Below are positions 12,830 to 25,340 of a stretch of 64,000 bases of DNA, in pieces. How positions within the stretch are numbered: position 1 is the stretch's first letter; every line of letters starts with the position of its first letter. This DNA is from Oopsacas minuta (taxonomy: Eukaryota; Porifera; Hexactinellida; Lyssacinosida; Leucopsacidae): positions 62,001 through 126,000 of the forward strand of contig JAKMXF010000357.1 in NCBI GenBank assembly GCA_024704765.1, in the 5' to 3' direction. The translations under genes and the position numbers were made by a program. The notes under the pieces were generated by a model. That model was not told the origin of the DNA and did no database searches. It saw only the letters and a list, made by a program, of their open reading frames with translations.

Positions 12830-14760
12830 CAGGGGTGGCCAACTTTTTACAATCTGGGGGCCAGATTTAGTTATTTGGAGAACTCGGCGGGCCTCGCTAA
12901 TCCAAGTGCCCTCAATATGTTTAACGTTTATTATATAAAATTTTGGCAAGGGGAATAAACGTTTATTGTACTTTAAATTATATAAGTAAGATTAATGTGT
13001 TGTTTTTGATGGGCAAGTTTTATAAGGTCTGGCTTTAGCTCTGTCGTGCTCAACCGAAGTGATACTGCCACATGTTCATCTGTTAGTCTTGATCGTACTT
13101 TCGATTTTGTAAGCTTCATCAATGAAAAGGTTTGCTCACATATGTAGGTGCTACCAAAGAGAGAAAACATTCTCTGAGCACGTCTCCTTAAGTTTGGTTC
13201 GCGTGGACGTGCTTTGTAGAACGCAAACAAATCCCTTTTATTGATTTGGGTTTGGTAGTCCGCTTTGATGATGGGGTCGCTTTTCCCAGAATTTTAGTAA
13301 AGGGAAATGGGTGACGTCATCTCGTGCCAGTTGGCGTTTTAGAAGTGTCAATTTGTTGGTGAAGGCATCGACACTGGCAATCACATCCAATATGTTCTTT
13401 GACTTCCCCTGCAGTTGAGTGTTGAGACAGTTGAGGTGGCTTGTAATGTCAGCAAAGTACCCAACATCTGACACGAACTCCGGATTGGTCAAAAGGAATT
13501 CACGGCCTTTGCTCAACAAGAACTCCGCGCTGACATTTCTTAACTCAAAGACACGTTCCAAAACCTTTCCACGGCTAAGCCATCGAACTTCTGTATAATA
13601 ACATATGTCGGAATACTCGGCGTTACACTCATCTAGGACAATTTGAATTGTCTGTGGTTGAGAGCATGTGATAGGGTGAAGTTCACGTATTTGATCACAA
13701 CTGACATGACATCTTCAAACCCAATTGCTTTGGGGCACAGGGCTTCTTGGTGAATAATGCAGTGATACTGCATCATTTCATAAGATTCAGAAGTCGAACT
13801 CCACCCATATCAACCTGTTCTTTAGCATGCTCAGTCAGTTTTGTCACTGCTCCTACCCTTGTGCCAATCATGGCAGGGGCACCATCAGTAGTTACTCCAC
13901 TCAGTTTTCCCCATGCACCACCTAATCCTATGTTTTCAAGCCCTTTGATCGTTTCTGTTGCAATGTCCGCTCCGGTTGTGGTACTCATCATCAAGCGCAT
14001 TTCTACTAATTCTTCTGTTGTTGCAAAGTCATCATTTACTCCACGAACAAGATTAAAAGCTGCGATGTATCGGAAATATCCGTGCTCTCATCAAGAGCAA
14101 GAGAAAAAACTCGAAATTCCTCCTAACTATTTTCAGTTGTTCTCTACTATCACTTGCCATGTCTACAATTCTCCGAGTGACTGTTTGGCGGGACAAACTG
14201 ACATCTTCGAACTTCTGCTTTTCCTTCGGGCAAAGTTCCATTGCACATGCTACCATACATTCTTTGACAAATTCGTCATCTGAAAATGGTTTGCATTTTT
14301 CGACGATCTTCTGTGATACAATGTAGCTAGAAAGCATAGCTTTTTCTTTGTCAATTGTATTAAAAAGTGAATCCTGTTGACGTTCAGTCCCTTCATTAGT
14401 TTATCGAGTCTTTGTTTCCTGGCCTCACCATGAAGTTCTTCAAATTCATCTTTATGCATTGTGTTATAGTGTCTGGATACATTACTAACTTTCATTACAT
14501 TTACACTTTGATTACAGATAAGACAGATCGGTTTTCCTTTCTCTTATATGAAAAAGTACTGTAATGTCCACTCTTGTTTAAAAGTTATGCCTTCATCAGT
14601 AACTTTCCTTTCTTTACGGGCCTTGATGCCATTCAATAAGAAATAAGTAAGAAAATCCACTATTACTAATAATTAAGAATTAAGTTCATTGTCCTGGAAC
14701 GAATCCCTGTTTTATACCCAGAATCACGGACATACCCAGGATTTCATGCAACATTTATGA
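12830..14760 (-). mobile_element. hAT-A (BED/ZBED5-like), left part
   Basis: The left end is CAGGGGTGGCCAACTT. A perfect 16-bp inverse ends at 44682, and the flanking octamers TGTTATAG (12822-12829) and TGTTAGAG (44683-44690) match at 7 of 8, as expected for a hAT target duplication. The transposase pseudogene lies on minus at 12973-14632. Beyond about 14.7 kb the element's 5' region can no longer be followed, and its other terminus appears 30 kb downstream, implying massive later insertion or rearrangement. Confidence 0.75.
12973..14632 (-). pseudogene. hAT-A transposase, BED-finger type (ZBED5/GTF2IRD2-like)
   Basis: The predicted start is an ATG at 14632 (MASRPVKKGK...). A BED zinc finger follows, readable as CLICNQSV...HYNTMH near 14450-14530. 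Downstream blocks include SGVTTDGAPAMIG (the second catalytic Asp region) near 13870-13910 and the C-terminal dimerisation block FGSTYICEQTFSLMK near 13110-13170, which holds the third acidic residue. At least four frameshifts or stops separate the open blocks, so it is inactive. It is related to hAT-B at 36-38 kb and to the fragment at 22 kb, but divergent from both. Confidence 0.85.
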
Positions 14761-15565
14761 ACTATACGCCTTAAATTTCCCCCTCAGTTTTCCGCGCGCC
14801 TAGAATATACATATATTATTACGGTATGGGGGTCTTGCTCGAATTTTGACGCTCCGGATCATCAAGCATATTTATCCTCCTTCTAATAGTTCTGTCCCTT
14901 ACTTCTCCTGATCGTTCGATAGAAGTTTGATCAGGAGGGTCAATCAAATACAATTGGTTGACCTAACGATTCAAAGTTATATTATTTATATTAGTTGATT
15001 ATGTATGCTCCAAAATACTAAGCTTGCAACATTTTATCGAAATGTACAGGTAGGTGACTCTCCATATTTTGTGGCGAACACAGAATTTTAGCATCTTCTC
15101 CACAAAAGAAATAATTACACGTATACATTCCTGATATATATGACGAAACCTTATTATCTCTACTAAAAGTAAAATAATCTTGTGTCATTTAGCTACTGCA
15201 GAATTTCTATGTTTTACGATATCTTAATACTGAATCATTTAGATTTTTGTTCATAAAACATTCACACAGTGTGGAAAAATGGCCATAATGGGGAAATAGG
15301 TAAATGAATCTGTAATATCACCACAATTATACTTACATATACTAAATCGACACTGTAGATTTCAAAAATACCAATGATTTTAGTAGCACGACTATAAACC
15401 TAGTTATGACGTAATTACTGACATTTTCTAATTTTTAACACTGGTTCATTAGTGAGGATATTATGAAAGTTGGTAATACATGCATGTCATGGTCTCTATT
15501 CTGCTATTTGACAACGTACAATTTAAAGACCCTTAATTATGTATGACTATTGGATATACTTATTA
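14761..15565. other. No gene recognised between hAT-A and RAG1-like copy A
   Basis: AT-rich, with no coding frame. A GATCAGGAGGG / CCTCCTGATC pair near 14895-14940 forms a short inverted repeat. One CACAGTG occurs at 15267, but no inverse partner or flanking duplication was found for copy A, so its transposon ends are undefined. Confidence 0.4.
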
Positions 15566-17688
15566 TCATAAATCATCTGATAGTATACTATTATATAATA
15601 TTTCTTGGAGGCTATTTGCAACGTCTCTTTTCTTCTTTGCGTGCTTCAAATGATTCTGTACTAAGATGGGGTCACTACAACATAACAACCTGACTAAAAT
15701 ATCTCTAACATTATCTGTGAAAGAAGTTTTTCTTGCAAGATTCTCCCGATACCGCCTTACAAATTTATTGCAGGATTCTAAACATTCCTCAGAGAGATTC
15801 TGTAATCCCTTACCATTATTGTAAGCACCTATTAACTGAAACGAATTGGTAAGTAACTTGTGCAAGGATGGAGTGATGCTTGCCTATGGGTACTCAACTA
15901 GAATAAATTCGTACGTTTCTTTGCACAATTCTTGCATTTTGTCACAGTTAATCAAGTCACCACTGTTGAGGAGTCTTAACAAAACAGATAGATTTGTCTG
16001 AATCTTCTCTAATGATACTTTGTCTGAAGGATTAATGGAAGAAGTGGCCCCCGTCAAAAAGTCTCTCTTATTTAAAAAGCAGTCTCGCGCAATGTTACCA
16101 GTGGTTGAAGTGCCGCCCTGGCTTGAAGGGATATCGACACTGAAATTACATCTTTCCTGGAGTATAGTTCGAACCCGTTTCATGGAAGAATTTACTTTCG
16201 AGTTTGATGGCGCCCATACCTTCTGTCCTGCATCAAAATGGTATATCAATAGCATGAACCACCTGAATACACAAAGGTAAGCATGCAAAGGAGACGCAGC
16301 TATAATATCGATGTTAGGAGTTGGTTGATGCGTAATACCAACACGTTGATTTGATGGGAGTTTCAAGTAATCTTCTTCATCAACCACTTCAAAAAGTTGC
16401 CGAGCGTCGCTAATTAATCTGTTAATAGGGAAACCAGAACGGGGCCATTCTAGACTTTTAATTTGGCTATCCGTTGCAGTACACAGATGACAAGAAGCCC
16501 CAACAGCTCCATCCAGCAATCCTGCCATCTTGGTATCAAAAAGGGAACGGACTATCTCGACCTGTGCATGGCCTCCAATAAGAGATAACCCATCCTGTAT
16601 GATATGGTCTGTTTGAGGATTGACTATTGTATTCATGATAAGCTTTACATTGGAATATTCTTCTTTCAAAGCTATGAGTGCTACTGGCCTAAAGCAGAAC
16701 GGAGAGTTGGGTGAGCTGTTATAGAACACGTCATTTTCAAGTGTGTCTGTAATTGGCATTACTTTGAATCCGAACAAAATGAAAGTCTTTGTGCTTAATA
16801 CAGAATTGTTGCTTTGTTGGTTATAGGTTTGATGACAACCAGAGCCATCCAATCCATCAGATATCTTAATTTTGAGTGGGTAGTGTGAATCAGGAACTGG
16901 GTCTAATGTTGAAAACAAGCGTTGAATGGTCAGACTAAGGATGGAATGATAAGAGACACAAGTCTCAATTGACAATGCTTCGGGGTCTCTAACTATTTCC
17001 ATTTCATTTATTAGGCTTATTTCCCTACGATATTGCGAGACAAGCTTATAGGAAGGAAGCTTAACATCACCTTTTGAGAATTCTTTTCAGATTCGTGTAT
17101 TTACTCGCCCCAATATATAAGCACATTTAGAGATTTGTACTTTGTTCAATACACCGCTAAAAGATCCCTTATCAATTATTTCTCTGCACATGTCTGAAGT
17201 ATCACGGTCATAGGATTTATTTGAGACTAATTCTAAAGCTAGAGCGAGTAGTTGTTTAGGCTCAATCTTTTTACTCTCTGCTAAAAAGTCCACATGCTCT
17301 AAAAGAACACCAAGTCTCGATCTGGAAGTCTTCATGTGACATTCGAGAATATGCTTCCGGGATTCAGTTACAACAATCTGTTCTGAAAAGTTTCGATTTT
17401 CAGAATCAGCGACTAAACAAGAAAATTCAGGATCAAGCGATATTCTCTTTCTTGGATTGGATATTGTTAGATGAGTAGAGTGAAAATCATGTTATCCCAT
17501 GCTTCAAGATCCTTCCTGCGGTAAGCCTCTCTGGATGTTAGAAGTGATTTACATTTGAAATGGAGAGTAGCAGTTTCTTCATCGGATAAATGGTTGTTCT
17601 CAATAAGTTTTCTAACAGAGACTGTAACACTTCTTCCATTCGAAATATACAAACTATATGTCTCATTGTTCGTGATTAGTACAGACAT
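15566..17688 (-). pseudogene. RAG1/Transib-like transposase, copy A (near intact)
   Basis: This is a DDE transposase of the RAG1/Transib superfamily, which cuts DNA through a hairpin mechanism at heptamer-containing ends. It is read from an ATG at 17688 (MSVLITNNETYSLY...). An N-terminal region is followed by a nonamer-binding-like helical part (about 17335-17087), KLPSYKLVSQYR at about 17050 (compare the Pro-x-Tyr box of Transib), and the catalytic core. The first Asp is in SDGLDGSG at codon 16858, the second in LFDTKM at 16537, followed by C-H-L-C (the zinc pair of RAG1). ASPLHAYL and TGNIARD blocks come next, and the catalytic Glu is in LSEECLESCNKF at 15778. Only three lesions are evident: TGA at 17089-17087, TAG at 15886-15884 (replacing a Trp that copy B keeps), and a frameshift near 17455. 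There is no C-terminal zinc knuckle, and ends are not defined. A mariner lies immediately upstream. Confidence 0.85.
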
Positions 17689-17932
17689 GATTCACAAAAG
17701 GGCTACTTTAACATAGAAACATTATGGTATATGGTTGTAGAGTATTGGAATAACTAATAACCAGCAAAATATAGAATTTTACTGAAAAAATTTATAACGT
17801 ATGAGAAATATATTTTTCGGATTTTTGTCCGGGTCCGGACAATGAATGACGTTATAAATTTTTGGGAAGCTTTTGCAAGCCTGGAAAGTGATTAAATAGT
17901 TGACTAAATATAGTAACATTACGTATATATTA

Positions 17933-18725
17933 CCGGGTGATTAAAAAAAATGCAACCCAAAAGTAAATGTTTGGAGTGAAGACAATTCTTAATCAAACTG
18001 AATCAAACTCAGACCATACGTAGAATATCTATATTTTTAGTACATATTAAAAATTCAGCGTACTACAGTCAATATTTTATGATTTAGAGCAAATGTTCCA
18101 AATGACCTCCTTTGAGTTCTGTACATTTCTTGAGTCGTACCACCAAGTTGTTCATGACATTTTTGCATACAGTGGTCGGAATCTTTCTAATTTCTTCTCT
18201 GATGTTTTTCTTCAACTCGCTGATGGTTCTAGGCTTAGTAGAATAAACTCGGTCTTTAAGATAGCCCCACAAGTAGAAGTCAGGAGGGTTTAAGTCGGGG
18301 CTATAGGGGTCACTCAAAATTCGTCTTGAGACTGATGACTCTTGCTCCAAAGTGTTCTTTAAGCCAGTCCCTGGAGAAATTTGAGGTGTGTGAGCTCGCT
18401 CCATCTTGTTGGAACCAAAAATGATTCAGAAGTGATGGGTAGAGGACTCTGAGCTGCTCCCAGAAGAGCTCAAGGACCTGGACATCACGTTCTTTCGTAA
18501 CTGTAACAGCCCTGTCATTTTCTTCAAAAAAGAATGGTCCTATGATCCCTTTCGCCGAAATGGCTGCCCATACTGTGCATTTTTCTGAGTGTAGTGGTTT
18601 CATTGCAACTTCCATTGGTCTCTGGGTTCCCCAGAACACGTTTGTCTTGGAGTTGATTTTTCCATTTAGATGAAAGTGGGCATCATCGGACATCCAAAGT
18701 AGTGAAAGAAATCGGCCCTGACAGT
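17933..18725 (-). mobile_element. Tc1/mariner (IS630) element, 5'-truncated
   Basis: The 3' terminus begins after a TA at 17931-17932 with CCGGGTGATTAAAAA. The minus-strand frames carry the transposase, which starts abruptly near 18725 without the N-terminal DNA-binding region. The other terminus is missing. It abuts the 5' flank of RAG1-like copy A. Confidence 0.75.
18084..18725 (-). pseudogene. mariner-type transposase fragment
   Basis: The catalytic domain of an IS630/Tc1/mariner transposase is recognisable. MSDDAHFHLNGKINSKTNVF holds the first Asp, followed by CTVWAAISAKGIIGPFFFE and WFQQDGASSHTSNFSRDWL with the second Asp. After a frameshift near 18310-18400 come YSPDLNPPDFYLWGYLKD with the third acidic residue (Asp) and the C-terminal GGHLEHLL. 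The N-terminal helix-turn-helix region is absent, so with the frameshift it is inactive. Confidence 0.85.
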
Positions 18726-19084
18726 CAACTATTTGACCATGTATACTTCATCCACTAATTTGGCCCACTTCCACTTATCAGGTTTAACAAAATTAGTATT
18801 ATTCGATAGAGGAGAGTTTATCGTTTTACATAATGTGATTATTGTGCAATTTATTAATTTATTTTTTGATCAATTCCCTTGCATCGAATTCATTAAATTC
18901 AACACCTACAAGATAGAATTCGATTCTGAAAATTCATATTCACTTTGTCCAGTATGAACGTGATGTCCTATATTTAGCTGTATTCTTATCAATTAGCCAA
19001 TTTTTCCTGATTTAAAAGCTTCTTTCGTGATTTGTGATTTAAAAGAGCTCCCAATAATACTCTAGGACGAACATATCCATATAT

Positions 19085-19857
19085 TACAACAATCGGTTGC
19101 TGGTTCTATTTTGCAAAAGCAGTCTTTGAAAAGGTTGAGAAAACCAACTTTGAAAATTATATCGACATAATCAAGCTTTCAAATTATTGATCTGAAAGCT
19201 AATGGCATTACCACTACTACCAGAAGAGGTAAATCCGGTTTACATATCATTAGAGGCACAACGTGTTCGATTGGGACAAAGAATTAATCAGAACATCTCA
19301 AAAGTATTAACTTATCAGTTATTTTATCATGAAAATGCACCCAATAATGAAGCGGAAACATACCACAAATCCCTAAAATCATGTTCAAAGAGTTATCATC
19401 CAAATATTTGGAAGTTTATGGAATGTTCAAACAATGTTATTTCTGATAACGATTTGGAATTGCAAAGATTGGTGAAGCGACACGCAACTACAAGAGATTC
19501 TAATGTGACAACCAGGTTATCAGATACGTAGAAAGAGTGCAAAGAAAAATATTTGAATGATACTTATACTGCAGTTGACTATTTCAATGCAGGAGAATAT
19601 ATACCCTATATTAACATCAGCACCCTTTCAATGTTCTGACGATTTGGACCGTGTACCAGATGATTCTACGGGAGATGAAGAAAATATTAGTAGCCAATGG
19701 AACCTTTGTCTACTATGTGACTAATTTCGCACTCTTACATGTTAATTCCGTGCATGGAGGCTTATGTGAGACGTGTGCCATTCGATTATTGAATCTTAAG
19801 GTTAGATGTCGAATCTGCAAAGAAGACAACAAAGGAGTTTTGCAGATCTTTCAGTGA
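19085..19857 (+). pseudogene. MULE-type transposase 3' end with RING-like tail
   Basis: The plus frames read GCWFYFAKAVFEKVEK, the C/H-rich block of MULE transposases, then ALPLLPEEVNPVYISLE (MULE 'LALLP' box), then NNEAETYHKSLKS...HPNIWKFME, the usual MULE end block (TNN-x-E-x-x-H ... H-P-x-I-W-K-F). Past an in-frame stop near 19530 the sequence shows an acidic linker (DDLDRVPDDSTGDEENIS) and cysteine pairs C-L-L-C, H-G-G-L-C-E-T-C and C-R-I-C, in the order of a C3HC4 RING finger, interrupted by one frameshift at about 19710. The MULE assignment is firm. A transposase-RING fusion is my inference from continuity; the RING might instead belong to an adjacent gene remnant. Confidence 0.6.
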
Positions 19858-21850
19858 TGTATCAGTCGAATATCACAGTTTTTCTCATTATCCACTTTTA
19901 TTTCATTCCATTTACTATCTTTCCATTCAGTCATTACATTAATCATGCTTCTAAATATATGAAGATAATTGCCAGGGGAAAGCCAGACATCTTTCAGGAG
20001 GCAGATTGTTAATATGAAACTTTGCGAAACTTTGATGGGACACAAGGCGAGCGACGGTAAGGGGGTCTGGGGGCTTGGCGCCTCCCAACAATTCTCTTTC
20101 ACAGTCAAATGCTCAAATATGAAATTGAGCTATTATTCCTCTCATTAGATACAAAATAGTTAAATTTGCTTTTGCTTGGGCGTAAGATTACTGCGTGGAA
20201 GGTAACTGTATTTGAACTGTGAAAAACAAATACAGTACCTACTATAAATTGTGGCCTATTGAGGCCTCTTATTTTTTCCTCTGCACCTCCGCCTTGCGGA
20301 GATGGTGTATTTATCCTTCCTCATACGCCACTGATAAACGTGCATTCGGTGAAGCAAGCTGCTGAAATGGCGGCATAGACCCCAACCTATGAGAAACCGA
20401 ATGGTGGTCACCTTCTTACCTCTTCCATTTGGACACTTGCATTAAGTCAATTATAGAGTTCCAACTCTATAATTGACTTGCAGCATTACAGTGTTCAAGC
20501 ATCAATCTCGATAATGAAAATATTTACTTACCAGCTGTAAAAATTATCATTTTGTATGGCTATTAAAACAGAGGAATAGATGTATATAATAGTGAGCAGT
20601 GATATCATATCATGATGCCTCGAATAGTAGCTAGGGCGATAATTATTTCGAGGCCCTTGAGGAGTAGTTATTGTATTTGTAAACAAGTAGGTTAATTCGT
20701 GAATATACTAATTTATAGCTTATGTTTTGTATCCTAAGTCAAGAACATCAAACATATTTCGATTAGTCAGGCTGACCGATACGAAATATACATATAGAGT
20801 CACCAAAATTAGCCCGATCGACAAATACTATTCCTATTAGCACTCCGAATATTTTCCAGGTTGAAACCTAACCGACTTGAGTGTTTCCTACAGCCATGCA
20901 AGTCTAAACAGTAGTTATTTCTATTTACAGAGGAAGGGAGATTTTCAATAGCTAATTAGACAGGTCAACAGTGTATATTCATCAAAATATTTTCTAATGT
21001 TTTGTATCAAGTTTGATATGCTGATTCCGAATATGTAGTCCAATATAGTACAGCACGTCACAATTTTATTATATTCATCATGAAAAATGGGGAAATTGCT
21101 AAAATTTCGAAATTATTCGAATTGTCGACCTTAAGTGTAATTATGTCTCACTTAATCTAAACGAGCTCTGTACAACTGGAACAGGTAAAAACACTCCATA
21201 AATCATATTTTGTATTTTATTTATTTCACTATTGTGCCTATTATTTGATTTCCTTCCCAAAATTAACAGTTTTGGCTATACAGAGATCTCTCCGATTATT
21301 TAGGTGTTACAAAGACCCTATTGTTCTCAAATATCTGTAATTTCTTGGTCATCACTGTTGGCCTGTGTTATCAGTTTTTTTAACCCCTCATGAGTATAGG
21401 CGCAGCGCCGGGGAGGGATGGGGGGCTGGCCCCCAAAAATTATTGAATATATTAATCATACCAAGGAATAGTGGAAAAACTGGATATACTTTGACAGGCT
21501 GTGCCCCTAAAAATCCTGTTGCTGCTACGCCAATGCTAAGGATGTCAAGGAGGTTACTATTCAAGGAATATGGTAATTCACATACCATAGTACCTCGAAT
21601 AATAGCCGGGCGATGATTAATTTCAAGCTCCTTGAGAGGGATTTTTCGATTTTGTAAACACGATAATTACGATATAATCATATCAATGTGCTTGCATAAT
21701 GCGTATTTATCCTTACAAACAGTAGGATAATCATTTTTAGAAGAAGTAAGATTCACTTTAAGCATTATTATACCATCGGAGCCTCGGGCGATTATTCTAG
21801 GGTGCCTCTCATTCAAGGTAATACGCTACCAAAATCCCGTTCTTCTAGAT
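19858..21850. other. No gene recognised; hAT-like termini and a perfect hairpin
   Basis: GC-richer islands such as GGGGGTCTGGGGGCTTGGCG (about 20060), CTCCGCCTTGCGGAG (20286) and ATACGCCACTG (20325) look like hAT MITE ends. A related island (GCGCAGCGCCGGGGAGGG) lies near 21400. A perfect hairpin is at 20444-20479. No coding frame with recognisable domains was found. Confidence 0.4.
20444..20479. other. Perfect 17-bp hairpin with 2-nt loop
   Basis: AAGTCAATTATAGAGTT is followed by CC and then its exact inverse, AACTCTATAATTGACTT. It is isolated in non-coding sequence. It could be an inverted-end junction of two short MITEs or a cruciform-forming site; nothing links it to a gene. Confidence 0.8.
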
Positions 21851-23110
21851 CAGGGGTTTCCAACCTTTTCGAACAAGGGGCCACATTCCAACTTTATTGC
21901 ACATAAAGTTCCGATTAATACTTGTGAACTGATAATTTTTGCAATTCATTAAATCAAATTTAAATTATAGCTATATTTTACTTTACTGTGGAAATTTAAT
22001 TAGATGTTTGGAATTGTTTTTGCTTGTCAATGTCTGCCGGTACGCTTGATGTAGCGATACGGAGTATTCGGTGAGATGTTCGTCTGTCAATTTAGATCTC
22101 GTATTTGTTTTAACGTTTTTCATTCTCGAAAAAACTGTTCGCAGCAATATGTACTGCCTAACAGTACAATGAAACGAAGTGCAAATTGTGAAATATTTGG
22201 ATAGGACGCTGAGGTAACACATTTACGATAAAATGCTCGGAGATCATGTTCAGCGAAGCCCTCTTAAAATCACTGTCATATTGAATGTCAATTAGTTCCA
22301 ATTGGAACATGGCATGAACAGCATTGACATGAATCCTAAATGGATCTGAAAACAGTTTGAGTTCATCACAGTGTTCACTGAAATCCGCAAACCCTAGTTC
22401 AAATTCGTTTCTTAAAATTTCAATGAGAGCAGAATATTTTTCATACTCCACTATCGTTCCATCCCTAGTAGATAGAGTTGTGAAATGTACAATTTTCTTG
22501 TTAATCAACTGTGTATGAATCAATTCTAATTTTGAATGAACACTTTTACATGTTCATACAGTTTGTTGACACATTGCTCCTTTCCTTGTAGCTTCATATT
22601 AAGTTCCGCGAGATACTCGGTAATATCAACTAGAAATGCCAAGTCTTTCAACAATTAATCATCTTCCATAAAGCTTACATACTTTTCCTTGCTCTACATA
22701 AAGAATTTAATTCTTTAAGTAGGGAATAGAATCTGGCAAGAGTGGCCGCTCTGCTGAGCCTGCGAACATAGTTGAAATAAATGACATCGTCGTGGTCAGA
22801 TCTACTTCTGCAAGAAAGGCCTGAAATTTTCTGTGATTGATTCCCTTAGATGTAATGAAATTGACTTTTTCCATCACATGTTTTATCTTTAGGGCTTTTG
22901 CACACGGTTGCTGTTGGTGAATGATGCAGTGATGTGTAATGACTTCATGAGATACATATTTAAGCATTAGACTAGAGAATTATGCTTTTCTATCAGCGCA
23001 GGGCTCCATCAGTTGTTATGTCACAAACTTCGTCCGAACTTAGATTGAATTTCATCATTACATTTTTACTTCTTTGAAAATGTCTTGTCCTGTTGTTTAA
23101 GTGCTAGTGC
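21851..23110 (-). pseudogene. Degraded hAT transposase related to hAT-B
   Basis: The 3' end CAGGGGTTTCCAACCTTTTC at 21851 is a typical hAT terminus. Minus frames inside match hAT-B (36-38 kb) segment by segment: HHCIIHQQQPCAKALKIKHV near 22920, VHFTTLSTRDGTIV near 22490, a FQLELIDIQYDSDFKRA block near 22280, and KNVKTNTRSKLTDEHL near 22110. Several frameshifts and stops are present, and the 5' part with the BED finger is missing beyond about 23.1 kb. Confidence 0.75.
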
Positions 23111-23599
23111 CCTCCTGTTTATTAAGGAAATTGAATTTTAAGTTACGAAAGAAGGTATCTATAAATTTTGAAGGGGTTATGATTGAGAAATAACTTCAAG
23201 AATCGAACTCAAAGATAGAATTCTTAATACCCAAAAACCGGAGAAATAATCGATTTTTGCAGTCAGTTGCTGGTGATAATTTTACTGTTTCACGGAAATA
23301 TCGATATTGTTATAAAAGGATATATCTTAACTTTTGATAGCATAACAATAATTGAAAATCAGGCAGATTTAGGGCAAGAAATTTGAATTTGAACTGTCTC
23401 TACTTTATGATTCATCCATCCCCTACCACTGTCACTCCCGACTTAAAAATTGAATTCCTCTAGCTCCGCGAGTTGTTAATATGTCTTAATGAAATTTAAT
23501 TTTCATAAACGTCCATATCACCAAAGTATGCATATAGAATTTCAGAATCTAATTCTGACTTTTAGGTATGTAAGTTCAAGGGGGTCGTGACTCTAAAAA

Positions 23600-24088
23600 T
23601 TTTAACCAAAAAAGTAACTAAAAATAAAAACATATTGCGTAAAACGTTCAACTCTCCTTTTTCCAATGATACTAATTTCGTTTAGATCTGATGATGATAA
23701 GCGAATCAAATTAATGACTGTATTCACCCTTGTTGAATAGTCTGCTAACTTGTTCGTATAATTTTTCAAAATAAAATATTCCCAAAAGTAAGAAATTTTA
23801 AACTCATAATGCATCAAAGAAAATTGAACACAGGACATTCTGATCTCCGAAGTCCACCTTAGGAATGAGAGGAGGCGCCTCACCTTTTACGATCCATACA
23901 TTATTTGTTTCTTTGCATAGTGGCTCCTCGTATCTTATCCAAGTCTCGTCACCAGTAATGATTTCTGCTCGCCTTCTTGGTTCCGAGTCTTTATACTCGG
24001 AGAGCATTTTCTTGCACAAGTTACTCGACGGTCCTTTTTGGTTCTTTGTAAGGGAAAATGCGGGATCACATGGGAACGAGACAAACAC
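23600..24088 (-). pseudogene. mariner transposase fragment
   Basis: A minus frame reads RRAEIITGDETWIRYEEP. The TGDETW motif contains the first catalytic Asp of mariner transposases, with a matching downstream VDFGDQNVLCSIFFDA strand. Both the DNA-binding part and the later catalytic residues are missing or unreadable. Short relic. Confidence 0.7.
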
Positions 24089-24229
24089 AAAAATTGGAAA
24101 TCCAAAAAAAATTTTACTTGATAATAAAATGTTAACTATAATATTGAACTCTAATTTTTAAACTGAAAAATATAGTTAGAAAATCGAAAAATTTCTTGAA
24201 TGAAGCGCCTTCGCCCTGTACACCCCTGA

Positions 24230-24745
24230 TACAAGGGTATTTTAGGCCTGGCTTGGACAAGTTTGAGTCTTGGACGAAAATTCACACCTTTAACGAAATT
24301 ATGACATCATTGTCACCTTTTTGGAATTTCGAAAAATCACAATATTAACCAATCCTCAGTTAAAATACATGATTCAATCACAGCTATCCCTCAATGTGAC
24401 AAATGTCCTGATGTCCTGATTCTGATCTAAAGCTTACTCATAATGGGATTATGACGTCATCATGACTGTACAAAAAATCCAAATTTCTAAAAATTTCAGA
24501 ATTTCAAAGTACCCGACGCAAGAAGTGCCGCGATTACTAACAAAAAGCGACATAGCATCACCAGTGTCACAATAGAAGACCGTTGAATGTAATTTGGATT
24601 TAACTATTCTGTGAATTCCAGGCACGTAGTGTCGAGTATACTAATAACACTATAAAATTAGCCGTTTAAATTAGAATACTTAAGCCACGTAACCTGGAGC
24701 ACTAAGCTGTCATACAGCGACCTAGCGAAGCGCGCTAGTACAGAT
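24230..24745 (+). repeat. Dispersed repeat family R1, copy 2
   Basis: Same order of landmarks as 341-866: AAAATTCACACCTTTAACG, ATTGTCACCTTTTTGGA, AAGAAGTGCCG, GTAGTGTCGAG, and a 3' end GACCTAGCGAAGCGCGCTAG. Non-coding. Confidence 0.65.
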
Positions 24746-25235
24746 TAATTCGTTTTAATAGTATAGATTTCCATTTATGGGAAAATTTGATTAACAACTT
24801 TCTTTACAATGTTTGAATGTGGACTTACTACATAATCATATATTTACCTTATCAAACTCGTTTATACTCAAAATTGACTATGTTCTAGCACTCAAACAGC
24901 CCTGTCAGTAATTGGACCTGGGTTACGCAACAGGATGGAACAAATTCCATGTGATTTCGGTATTACAGAAACGGTACATTTAGGCCGGACTAAATTTACA
25001 GCATATTTTTGGTACAAGTTAACAAACGTTATACGCTAAAATATTCAGAAATGTGTCTAAAAATGTATCAAGTAAGCATATATTTGTTAAACTATGTCAT
25101 CCTTTGATGCCTTGTAGAAAGTTAATTGTCTTACTTTTACTTTGTCCAGTCTAACTCAAATATGATACTTCCCCGCGATGTCAAGGCAATTAGTTCCTTC
25201 AGTCTAGAGTTTTCTTCACTAAGGTTGGCAAGTAC

Positions 25236-25340
25236 AGTGCAACCTCTGTAAGTGGGGCCCCTATAAATTGAGAACCTCTATAAGTGGGGAATGGGAATAC
25301 TAAAATGGAAATTAAGCCTCACACCATTGAATTTACCCCT
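25236..25340. mobile_element. pogo/Tigger-like terminus
   Basis: TA followed by CAGTGCAACCTCTGTAAGTG and an internal near-repeat (ACCTCTATAAGTGGGGAA) resembles the ends of Tigger/pogo MITEs. The opposite end may be the CAGTAGAACC words near 26388 or lost. Confidence 0.4.

Noticed and set aside
15267-15273. CACAGTG as the 3' end of RAG1-like copy A
   Set aside because: No CACTGTG with matching flanks exists on the 5' side between 17.69 kb and the mariner; a heptamer alone is expected by chance several times in 64 kb.
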